A stretch of DNA of 7,236 bases from positions 1 through 7,236 of the forward strand of contig JALVWL010000214.1 in NCBI GenBank assembly GCA_027034965.1, in the 5' to 3' direction. The notes under the pieces are model-generated. The model made no database searches. It was not told the DNA's origin and was given only the letters and a program-made list of their open reading frames with translations. Positions 1 through 6,410 of this stretch are shown here, piece by piece. Source of the DNA: Candidatus Omnitrophota bacterium. GTDB lineage: Bacteria > Omnitrophota > Gorgyraeia > S143-82. Numbering within the stretch: position 1 is the first letter of the stretch; each line of letters begins with the position of its first letter. Both the position numbers and the translations under genes were made by a program.

Positions 1-2
1 GC

Positions 3-278
3 GAGGTTATGTACTATAGCGGGTTGTCCCGTCAGATTCTGCATAATTACACTCAATTAGGTCTTATTCGAGAGGCCGCCAGGACACCTTCAGGTCACAG
101 GCTCTACTCAGAAGACGTATTTGTCCGCTTGAAGAGGATTAAGGAGTTAAAGGCTCAGGGGCATAATCTATTGGATATAAAGCAGATATTGAAGAGGGAG
201 ATGCCGTATCCCAGACGGGATGGGGACGAGGGGGACTCACAGGTGGGGAAGGTTGAAGGGAAAGATGGCCAGGTATGA
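3..278 (+). CDS. MerR-type HTH protein, 5' end outside the window
   Basis: The reading frame is open from the left edge, so the gene begins upstream; the ATG at 9 is most likely internal. The residues EVMYYSGLSRQILHNYTQLG match the MerR winged-helix pattern (helix-turn-helix, then the aromatic residue of helix 2). RTPSGHRLYSEDVFVRLKRI is the wing and the start of the following helices. MerR proteins bind promoter DNA as dimers and usually carry a C-terminal effector or dimer helix. Here only about 25 mostly charged residues follow the HTH unit, so no effector domain is visible. The stop overlaps the start of the next gene by four bases (ATGA, 275-278), implying translational coupling with the TPR gene. 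The ligand and targets cannot be told. The family call is firm; a role in flagellar regulation is an inference from position. Confidence 0.85.
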   Translation, partial: EVMYYSGLSRQILHNYTQLGLIREAARTPSGHRLYSEDVFVRLKRIKELKAQGHNLLDIKQILKREMPYPRRDGDEGDSQVGKVEGKDGQV

Positions 279-3200
279 AGCTGAAAGAGCTTGCAGAGAA
301 ACACAATCTGGATATTACCGAATTGGCCTGTGCGCTTGGATTTGCCCTGGGCAAGGAGCTGGAACCAGACGACGAGGTAGAGGTTACGCCAGAGGTGGTC
401 GCGAGTGTAAAGGATTTTATGGGGGTCGATATATCGGAATCGGTATCTTCTGAGTCTGGGGAAGACCAGGGGAAGGAGGAGGGATCTCAAGGGGAGAAAG
501 AGGAACAAAAAGAGGGGGATAAAGGCGAAGAAGGGCCTGAAGCAGAGACGAAAAAAGGGAAAGAAGGCGTAAAGGAGGGAGAAAGGGAAGAGAAAGAAGA
601 GGAGAGGATGGATAAGGCAGAGGCAGTTGTCCCTGCATCCGAATCGAAGGAAGGGAAAGAAGGGAAAGAAGGGAAAGAAGAGGGAGATGTATCGGAGATA
701 GAAAAGAAGGATGAAAGCGAAAGGGGCGAAGTTGAGGAAGTAAAGGATAGGGAAGAGGAGGCGGAAGGTGAGGAAGTAGGGGAAGAGGATTCGGAGATAG
801 ACGGCTCTTTGAAATCAGGTGAAGGGCAAGAGGTTTCAGAGGAGGCAGAGAAGGCCAGCGAGACAGAGGGAGAGAAGACAGAGCCTCCGGAAGAAGAGGA
901 TACCGAGAAGGCTGATGCTGTTGAAACAGAGATAGAAGATGGAGAGGAGCAGGACTCTCTGCACCGAGAGGCAGACACTGCTCAAATTCAGGGGGAAGAG
1001 GATAAGGCGGTGCAAGGTGAAATTCCGGGTGGCGAAGGAGTCCCTGAGGGAATGGGGGACGAACGAGCCGCGTTGTTGGGAGAGGCAGCACCGCCTGAGT
1101 CCTCACTAACAGAAAAGGAGGCTGCCTCTGAGGAAGAACAGGAAACAGTCCCTATTGAGGAGCAATCTATAAAGGTAGATGCAAAGGAAGAGGTGGTAGA
1201 TCCCACCGTAGATATAGAGGTCCCCGAATCAGAGCCTGTCCTAGTGGAGACCATAGAAACACCGGAATCTTCAGGATCTGGCAAGGCAGAGAAAAGCGGA
1301 AAGAAGAAAGATCTGACCCTAATACTGGCCTATATAGTACTGGGTATCGCTATTGTTTCTTTGTTGTTGATGCTAGTTGGGGTATTTAGGGCAGGTGCAT
1401 CCAGACAGGTCCAGAATACACAAGAGACAGGGCCTGTCTATACGGATTCTGATCTGTTCGCGATTATGTACAGGATGCTGGAGAAGGGGAATTATGCGGC
1501 GGTTGAGGACCTTTTTGAGGAATTAAAGGAAGACTTCCCAGACAGCAAATTCCTGGACGATGCTGCCCTTTATATGGCCGAGACCTTTTATTCAAAGAGG
1601 ATAGATCTACCCGATGATAGACGCTACCAGAAGGCCTTTGAATATTACAGATATGTTTATGAAAATTCCCCGAAGATTTTAAATAAGGAGAAGGCCCTTC
1701 TGTATATGTCCCATTCCCTGTTTAAACAGGGCAAGTATAAATCAGCGGTCTCTTATTATAAGGAATTTCTCAAAGAGTTTGACTTTTCCAAACACAAGAG
1801 CGAGGCGCAGTTTTATGTGGGTTATAGTCTTTATCTGGAAGGGGATCTGGAAGGGGCAATCAAGGCCTTTGCAGAGGCAACTAAGGAGTTGAGGGATGAT
1901 AGATTCGTAGAAAAGGCATATTATTACCGCATAAAGGCCCTGTTTGAGATGAACAGGTTTAAAGAGGTGGCCTCCCTTGCACCTAAATTTATAGATATCT
2001 ATGGACACAGCGATCGGCTTTCAGAGGTATTGTTTATGTATGCCGATGCCTTGATAAAGATGCAGGAAATAGATGGTGCGATAAAGGCCTATTCGGATGC
2101 CGAGCATAAGCTTCCCAAGGACCTGCTGGCGGCGTTATTGTTCAGAAAGGCCAAGGCATATGAATTGAAGGGGGATCGGGAATCTGCCCTTAAGACCTAT
2201 CTGGAGCTCGCAAAAAAATTTAAATATCATAAACTCTCGGCCCAGGCGATGTACAGGGCAGCCCAACTCTATGTTGAAATGGGTGATAACAAAGATGCGG
2301 TGGAATTGTTGTACAGGTTGAAAGAGCGATTTTATAACTGGAAGCGCCTTCCGGATGGTATATACCTATTGGCTATTGCCCTTGCAAGAGAGGGGAGGTT
2401 TTCCGAGGCCGAAAGGTGGCTTAGGCACATAATAGAGAAATTCGACGACTACTCTGATCTGGTTGTAGTGAAGTGGAGGCTGGCCAGGATACTGGAGCTA
2501 GAGCGTAAATACGACGCTGCAGTGGCTCAGTATTCAGAGCTCTTGAAGGCCCTGCCGTCGAGTGATAAGGCTAATCGATTGAGGGTGGCTGTTTCGCGTG
2601 CCAATGCATTGCTTAAGGGAAAGAAATATAAAGAGGCCATTGGCGCCTATGTCTCGCTGATGACCGAGTTTAGCAAGTCAAAGGAGCTGGATAAGGGCAA
2701 GATTATGTATATGCTTAGTCTGGCCTATTTTTACGACGGAGACTATGCAAAGGCGATAGGTAGTTTTAAGGACGCAATTACGAATTCGCCTCTGAGCGCC
2801 TGGAGGTTTAGATGCAGGTATATGCTGGGTCGGACCTATGAGGAGATAGGGGAGATTCAATCGGCGATAGACCAGTACCAGCGTATTGTGAATAATAGAT
2901 TTTTACTTGACCGGACCACGAAGTCTCTGGCCTGGATTGGATTGGGCAGGATATATATGAAGACCCAGAGATATAAGGAGGCCTTTGATGCCTTTGCAAA
3001 CGCGCGCGCCCTGACAACGGATTGGTGGCGTTCTACGGAATTGTTGAAAAGGCAGGCCGATGCCCTTCTCGAGGAGAAACAATTTGGTTCGGCAATAAAG
3101 CTCTATGCAAAATATATGGACAGGATAATGAGGTATTATAAGGCAAGGGTGAAGAAAAAGGGTAAGGGATATTATGTGCTGGATGTAAGGCGCAATCCAG

Positions 3201-3535
3201 AGGAGGGTTTTGATAAGATACTTGAGGCAATGACGAAGATAGGCGATACGCATTATCGTATGGGTGCCTATGAGGTGGCGATAAAGGTCTATAAGAAGAT
3301 AGAATCTATCTGTAGGAATGCAAAGAGGCCCTTGCCTGATTGGGTGGTTTTTCAGATAGGGATGTGTTATAAATCGATGGGATTAATGGATAAGGCAAAT
3401 CTCTATTTTAGTAAGGTAATAACAGACTATCCTGATAGTATATGGGCAAGGGAAGCGGAGTGGCAGAGGAATGAGATGCAGGTTATGGAGAAATTGAATC
3501 GGGCGGAAAATCTTTTACAGGAAGTTACGGAATGA
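275..3535 (+). CDS. Membrane-anchored TPR-repeat protein with long acidic N-terminal region
   Basis: The protein has 1086 residues. Residues 1-50 form a small, probably helical segment of unknown family. Residues 57-335 are a Glu/Lys/Gly-rich low-complexity linker including a short KEG repeat at 125-136. Residues about 346-371 are one strongly hydrophobic helix preceded by the basic run KSGKKK. By the positive-inside rule the acidic part lies in the cytoplasm and the rest in the periplasm. From about 390 to 1060 there are roughly 16 TPR-like helix pairs, for example around 475-500 (FKQGKYKSAVSYYKEFL), 618-646, 809-835 and 1024-1050. TPR superhelices bind other proteins. The gene overlaps both neighbours by ATGA, and no strong Shine-Dalgarno precedes its ATG, so expression probably depends on coupling. 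Place and architecture suggest a flagellar motor or assembly scaffold, but this is inferred; no specific family is recognised. FimV-like polar hub proteins are an alternative, although their topology is reversed. Confidence 0.88.
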   Translation: MKLKELAEKHNLDITELACALGFALGKELEPDDEVEVTPEVVASVKDFMGVDISESVSSESGEDQGKEEGSQGEKEEQKEGDKGEEGPEAETKKGKEGVKEGEREEKEEERMDKAEAVVPASESKEGKEGKEGKEEGDVSEIEKKDESERGEVEEVKDREEEAEGEEVGEEDSEIDGSLKSGEGQEVSEEAEKASETEGEKTEPPEEEDTEKADAVETEIEDGEEQDSLHREADTAQIQGEEDKAVQGEIPGGEGVPEGMGDERAALLGEAAPPESSLTEKEAASEEEQETVPIEEQSIKVDAKEEVVDPTVDIEVPESEPVLVETIETPESSGSGKAEKSGKKKDLTLILAYIVLGIAIVSLLLMLVGVFRAGASRQVQNTQETGPVYTDSDLFAIMYRMLEKGNYAAVEDLFEELKEDFPDSKFLDDAALYMAETFYSKRIDLPDDRRYQKAFEYYRYVYENSPKILNKEKALLYMSHSLFKQGKYKSAVSYYKEFLKEFDFSKHKSEAQFYVGYSLYLEGDLEGAIKAFAEATKELRDDRFVEKAYYYRIKALFEMNRFKEVASLAPKFIDIYGHSDRLSEVLFMYADALIKMQEIDGAIKAYSDAEHKLPKDLLAALLFRKAKAYELKGDRESALKTYLELAKKFKYHKLSAQAMYRAAQLYVEMGDNKDAVELLYRLKERFYNWKRLPDGIYLLAIALAREGRFSEAERWLRHIIEKFDDYSDLVVVKWRLARILELERKYDAAVAQYSELLKALPSSDKANRLRVAVSRANALLKGKKYKEAIGAYVSLMTEFSKSKELDKGKIMYMLSLAYFYDGDYAKAIGSFKDAITNSPLSAWRFRCRYMLGRTYEEIGEIQSAIDQYQRIVNNRFLLDRTTKSLAWIGLGRIYMKTQRYKEAFDAFANARALTTDWWRSTELLKRQADALLEEKQFGSAIKLYAKYMDRIMRYYKARVKKKGKGYYVLDVRRNPEEGFDKILEAMTKIGDTHYRMGAYEVAIKVYKKIESICRNAKRPLPDWVVFQIGMCYKSMGLMDKANLYFSKVITDYPDSIWAREAEWQRNEMQVMEKLNRAENLLQEVTE
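443..1279 (+). repeat. Purine-rich low-complexity tract coding for an acidic linker
   Basis: This part of the TPR gene has a coding strand dominated by G and A, built largely from GAG, GAA, AAG, AAA and GGN codons. It encodes the disordered Glu/Lys/Gly region (about residues 57-335). The purine skew also removes stop codons from the opposite strand, producing long Pro/Leu- or Ser-rich spurious frames there. Confidence 0.8.
647..682 (+). repeat. 9-bp in-frame tandem repeat (about 4 units)
   Basis: Units of the form AARGAAGGG follow one another: AAGGAAGGG, then AAAGAAGGG twice, then a final unit ending in GAG. They encode KEGKEGKEGKEE (residues 125-136 of the TPR protein). The unit length is a multiple of three, so gain or loss of copies would keep the frame and only change linker length. 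Confidence 0.85.
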
Positions 3536-3975
3536 GGAAAGAGGTACTTGCTCTAAAACAGGCCTTGGAAAAGGAGTTAGATGCCTATCTGAAGATGCAT
3601 CAGATTTCCCTCCAGCAGAAGGAGAGGGTAGGAGATGTGGAGTTTCTGTTTTCTTCGCTGAAGGATAAACAGGCCCTTATGATAGAGATCCAGTCTATAG
3701 AGGATGGTATAGTTGAACTAAAGGATTGGTGGAAGAGGAGCAAAGATGGATTGCTAGAGAAAGAGAGGGCGGTGATAGAGTCCCTGTTTGATAAAATAGA
3801 GGCGGTCTTGGGTGAGCTGTTGGAGTTAGAAGGGCTTATTACCGATGGGGTAAAGCAAAGCAGGGATGATATAGAGAAACAGCTTTCCCATATCTCCTTT
3901 GGCAAGAAGGCGGTGAGGGCCTATTATACAAAAAAGGTGAAAGATGAGGCCAGATTTGTTGACCGTAGACAGTAA
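3532..3975 (+). CDS. Small helical protein, possible flagellar export chaperone (FlgN/FliT-like)
   Basis: The product has 147 residues, is highly charged and appears almost entirely alpha-helical, with heptad-like Leu/Ile spacing consistent with coiled coil. There is no signal peptide or membrane segment, so it should be cytoplasmic. Size, helical make-up and the C-terminal stretch SFGKKAVRAYYTKK resemble FlgN/FliT-type secretion chaperones, which hold hook-filament junction or cap proteins before export. This is a resemblance from memory, not a clear family match. The start is well supported: AGGAAG at 3519-3524 lies 7 nt before the ATG, and ATGA overlaps the end of the TPR gene. Its last 32 bases overlap the kinase gene. 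It could instead be a partner of the kinase or of the TPR protein. Confidence 0.82.
   Translation: MRKEVLALKQALEKELDAYLKMHQISLQQKERVGDVEFLFSSLKDKQALMIEIQSIEDGIVELKDWWKRSKDGLLEKERAVIESLFDKIEAVLGELLELEGLITDGVKQSRDDIEKQLSHISFGKKAVRAYYTKKVKDEARFVDRRQ
3933..3940 (+). promoter_or_regulatory. Ribosome binding site of the kinase gene, inside the upstream gene
   Basis: AAAGGTGA lies 3 nt before the ATG at 3944, within the 3' end of the upstream reading frame. It favours the 3944 start over the in-frame ATG at 3989 (residue 16), which has only weak purine-rich sequence in front of it. Confidence 0.55.
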
Positions 3976-4768
3976 AAAGCTGGATACGATGTCCAGGGAA
4001 GAGCTCGTCAAGGCCTTTGAGGTCTTTTCGCGCACAGGTTCTGAACTGGTAGCCTATTTTAGTGCCCTGGAGGCAAGGATAGTGGAGCTGAGCAGGGAGC
4101 TAGAGCGTTCCAGGAGGCTGGCAGCGATAGGAGAGGTAGCGGCAATGCTTGCCCATGAGATACGCAATCCCCTTGCTGGGATGGAACTCTCTGTCTCTGT
4201 CCTCAAACGCCAGGGCCTTGATGGATATCAGAGGGAATTGCTGGAGAATATCCATAAAGGGATAAAGAGGCTGGATATCATAATAAGCGATATCCTTTCG
4301 TTTGCCCAGGAGATCTCTTTGGAGATGGCCAAGACGGATATAAAGGAACTGATTACCTCAGCGCTTTCCTCTTTATCTCATAGGTTGGAGGAGAAGAATC
4401 TGGATGTTGAGATTGACTCTGGCCTTTCATCAGGGGATGGGTGTATAATGATAGACAGGAGATATGTTGAGAGGGTCCTTGTCAATGTGCTTGATAACGC
4501 CATTGATGCCTCTGGGGAAGGCGGGAAACTGTGGATAACCCTGTGGAAAACCCAAGATGAGTTGTGGATAACTATTGAGGATGAAGGGCCAGGATTTTCT
4601 GAAAGCGCTTTAGAGAGGGCCCTGGAGCCGTTTTTTACCACGAAGACGAGCGGGACTGGCCTGGGCCTTGCCATATGCAATCGAATCCTGGAGGCCCATA
4701 GGGGCCGTTTGGTGCTTGAGAATACAGAGAGGGGAGGGAAGGTGTCGATATGCCTGCCGTTGTCTTGA
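3944..4768 (+). CDS. Soluble histidine kinase, FlgS/FleS/FlrB type
   Basis: This is a complete transmitter of 274 residues. Residues 17-58 are a charged helical segment (LVKAFEVFSRTGSEL ... LEARIVELSRELE) that recalls the start of FleS/FlrB flagellar kinases. The H-box is at 66-77 with phospho-acceptor His71 (AHEIRNPLAG). Then come the N-box at 178-189 (Asn181, Asn185), G1 at 213-218 (DEGPGF), the F-box at 228-234 (EPFFTTK) and G2 at 237-243 (GTGLGLA). All ATP-binding and catalytic residues appear intact. There is no transmembrane segment and no room for a PAS or other sensor domain, so the signal must come through the short N-terminal helix or a partner protein. It autophosphorylates and should pass phosphate to the regulator encoded next. 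It overlaps the upstream gene by 32 bp and the regulator gene by 19 bp. The family is certain; the flagellar role comes from context. Confidence 0.95.
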   Translation: MRPDLLTVDSKKLDTMSREELVKAFEVFSRTGSELVAYFSALEARIVELSRELERSRRLAAIGEVAAMLAHEIRNPLAGMELSVSVLKRQGLDGYQRELLENIHKGIKRLDIIISDILSFAQEISLEMAKTDIKELITSALSSLSHRLEEKNLDVEIDSGLSSGDGCIMIDRRYVERVLVNVLDNAIDASGEGGKLWITLWKTQDELWITIEDEGPGFSESALERALEPFFTTKTSGTGLGLAICNRILEAHRGRLVLENTERGGKVSICLPLS

Positions 4769-5943
4769 TAGTTGATGACGATGATCTGGTGCTGCAATCC
4801 CTGAAGATGGTGTTAAAGGCGGCTGGATATAGGGTAAAGACCGCTGACAGGGGTAGCAAGGCCCTGAAGATTTTGGAGAAGGAAGAGGTGGATCTGGTCA
4901 TTACAGACCTTAAGATGCCTTCTATGTCTGGGGTAGAGTTGCTGGACAGGATTTCTAAGATGGGCAAGGACCTGCCCGTTATAATGATAACCGCCTATGC
5001 TACTGTGGAGACGGCCGTGGATGCTATGAAGAAGGGAGCCTTTGACTACATAATGAAACCGTTTTCAGCGGATGAAATAGAGCTGTTAGTCAAACGAGCC
5101 CTGGAGGATAGACAACTGAGAAAGGAAAACAGCAAACTACGTGAGGTAATAAGGCAGGAGAATAGTTCGACTGACTTTACGATTATAGGTGAAGATGAAA
5201 AGATGAAGGCCTTGATGCGTATGATAGAACGGGTGGCGAACAGCGATGTTACTGTCCTTATTCAAGGGGAGAGCGGTACGGGAAAGGAGCTCTTTGCAAA
5301 GGCTATTCATACCATCAGTAACAGGCGAGACTTTCCCTATATAAGGATGAATTGTGCAGCAATACCAGAGACATTGATGGAGAGCGAGCTTTTTGGATAT
5401 GAAAAGGGTGCCTTTACAGGGGCGGTTTCCAGTAAACCCGGCAAGTTTGAGCTGGCTGATAAAGGGACGATACTACTGGATGAGATAAGTGAGATGCCGC
5501 TGCACCTGCAGGCAAAGCTGTTGCGCGTGCTCCAGGAGAAAGAGATAGATAGATTAGGAGGCAGGCAGACGGTTAAGGTGGATACACGGGTTATAGCCAC
5601 GACAAACCGTGACTTGGCAAAAGAGGTTAGAGAAGGCAGATTCAGGGAGGACCTGTTCTTCCGCCTGAGTGTACTGCCCCTGTATATACCGGCCTTGCGT
5701 GAGAGACGGAGCGATATCCCCCTCTTGGCGAGACATTTTCTGACAAGGTTTAACAAGCGCATTGGCAAGACGATAGGGGCGATATCGGATGCTGCAATGG
5801 CCTTGCTGATGGAGTACGACTGGCCGGGCAATGTCAGGGAATTGGAGAATTGTATATTAAGGGCAGTGATACTCTGCGATGGTGATATAATAGAGAAGGA
5901 ACATATTCTGTTTTCTTATGCTGGGCAAGGGGCGTTGGTATGA
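4750..5943 (+). CDS. Sigma-54-dependent response regulator without DNA-binding domain (FlgR-like)
   Basis: The 397 residues form two domains. The receiver (about 3-120) has Asp9/Asp10 in the acidic pocket, phospho-site Asp53, Thr81 and Lys103. After a helical linker, the AAA+ sigma-54 activator domain starts near 143. It has Walker A GESGTGK at 173-179, the GAFTGA loop at 220-225 that contacts sigma-54, Walker B LLDE at 242-245, sensor I near 283-289, the arginine-finger segment FREDLFFRL at 298-306 and sensor II WPGNVREL at 358-365. The protein then ends about 30 residues later, whereas NtrC-family members usually run to about 440-480 residues with a Fis-type HTH. flgB starts only 20 bp downstream, so a frameshifted HTH is not hidden there. 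H. pylori FlgR is a known flagellar regulator of this shortened form. The start overlaps the kinase gene and follows a GA-rich stretch ending in GGAAGGTG. Confidence 0.96.
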   Translation: MPAVVLIVDDDDLVLQSLKMVLKAAGYRVKTADRGSKALKILEKEEVDLVITDLKMPSMSGVELLDRISKMGKDLPVIMITAYATVETAVDAMKKGAFDYIMKPFSADEIELLVKRALEDRQLRKENSKLREVIRQENSSTDFTIIGEDEKMKALMRMIERVANSDVTVLIQGESGTGKELFAKAIHTISNRRDFPYIRMNCAAIPETLMESELFGYEKGAFTGAVSSKPGKFELADKGTILLDEISEMPLHLQAKLLRVLQEKEIDRLGGRQTVKVDTRVIATTNRDLAKEVREGRFREDLFFRLSVLPLYIPALRERRSDIPLLARHFLTRFNKRIGKTIGAISDAAMALLMEYDWPGNVRELENCILRAVILCDGDIIEKEHILFSYAGQGALV

Positions 5944-5951
5944 TTTTTGCA
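5935..5951 (+). promoter_or_regulatory. Candidate sigma-54 (-24/-12) promoter before flgB
   Basis: TTGGTATGATTTTTGCA fits the sigma-54 consensus YTGGCACGRNNNTTGCW with two mismatches (T for C twice in the -24 box). The invariant GG (5937-5938) and GC (5949-5950) are correctly separated by 10 bases. It overlaps the stop codon of the sigma-54 activator gene. The predicted start of transcription is near 5962, only about 2 nt before the flgB GTG and past the Shine-Dalgarno. So it would give a nearly leaderless flgB message, or serve mainly flgC and later genes. The match is good but unproven. Confidence 0.5.
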
Positions 5952-5952
5952 T

Positions 5953-5957
5953 AGGAG
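5953..5957 (+). promoter_or_regulatory. Ribosome binding site that decides the GTG start of flgB
   Basis: AGGAG lies 6 nt before GTG 5964. The nearby ATG at 5962 is in another frame and stops after five codons, so it is not the flgB start. An in-frame stop (TAG, 5958-5960) rules out starts further upstream. Confidence 0.65.
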
Positions 5958-5963
5958 TAGGAT

Positions 5964-6341
5964 GTGGGTGCGTTTGTGAGGGGAATAGAATCAAAGCTGG
6001 TTGATAGGATGGGCCTGCTGAGGCAGGCAAGTAGGGTTATTTCAAATAATATTGCCAATGCAAATGTGCCTTCTTATACGGCTAGAAGGGTTGATTTCTC
6101 TTCTATTTTGAAGGGCGAGCAGATGAAGTTGGAATTGAGGCGTACACATCCTGGCCATATATCTGCCAGATCCACCAATGGGAAGAAGGATGCCCCTGTC
6201 CGTGATACTGGCAGGCCTGTGGAACTAGATGAAGAGATTGTCAGGATGACTGAGAACTCTATGGAGTATCAGACGATGGTTGAGTTGTTGCGTACTCGTT
6301 TTGATTTGTTTTCGAAGATAATAAGTGAGAGGGTGGATTAG
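5964..6341 (+). CDS. flgB: Flagellar proximal rod protein FlgB
   Basis: FlgB is a proximal rod subunit that sits next to the MS ring and the export gate and is exported by the flagellar type III system. The 125 residues match the family in length. The N-terminal rod motif is clear (SNNIANANVPSYTARRVDF, about 27-45) and the C-terminal helix MTENSMEYQTMVELLRTRF is typical. The GTG start places the NNIAN motif at nearly the same distance from the N terminus as in E. coli FlgB. VPSY replaces the more common TPGY, a mild change. The gene lies 20 bp after the regulator gene and is separated from flgC by an unusual 267-bp spacer. It is probably under sigma-54 control from the element overlapping the regulator stop, by readthrough of the upstream transcript, or both. 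Confidence 0.97.
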   Translation: MGAFVRGIESKLVDRMGLLRQASRVISNNIANANVPSYTARRVDFSSILKGEQMKLELRRTHPGHISARSTNGKKDAPVRDTGRPVELDEEIVRMTENSMEYQTMVELLRTRFDLFSKIISERVD

Positions 6342-6373
6342 ACCTAAATCATGCAATAATTTTAACTAAAAAG

Positions 6374-6387
6374 TCAAAACGCAAAAC
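6374..6387 (+). repeat. Two-copy 7-bp direct repeat (NCAAAAC)
   Basis: TCAAAAC and GCAAAAC are adjacent. Less similar 7-bp units flank them on both sides (TAAAAAG before, TAAAGAC after). The period equals that of the heptamer array that follows, so both may belong to one repeat element. Confidence 0.5.
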
Positions 6388-6410
6388 TAAAGACCACAAC
6401 TCAAGTTTTG

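Noticed and set aside
220..453. 77-codon plus-strand frame across the MerR/TPR junction
   Set aside because: It overlaps two better genes in another frame and shows no domain or ribosome-site support.
417..1106. Long minus-strand open frames (417-1106, 487-978, 988-1284) opposite the TPR gene
   Set aside because: They are Pro/Leu- or Ser-rich translations of a purine-skewed coding strand, lack family features, and lie opposite a well-supported gene.
3989..3991. Alternative ATG start for the kinase that would avoid most of the overlap
   Set aside because: The upstream ATG at 3944 has a much better ribosome site; the downstream one has only weak purine-rich sequence in front of it.
4656..4672. 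Second sigma-54-like match (CTGGCCTGGGCCTTGCC) 78 nt before the regulator start
   Set aside because: It encodes the conserved G2 box (TGLGLA) of the kinase, so the bases are explained by codon constraint; it also has three mismatches, including the position after TTGC.
5337..5831. 164-codon minus-strand frame opposite the regulator gene
   Set aside because: It mirrors the conserved AAA+ domain coding sequence, and its translation shows no recognisable motif.
5944..6010. Frameshifted Fis HTH after the regulator stop
   Set aside because: Translations of the short gap show no HTH pattern, and flgB coding begins 20 bp after the stop.
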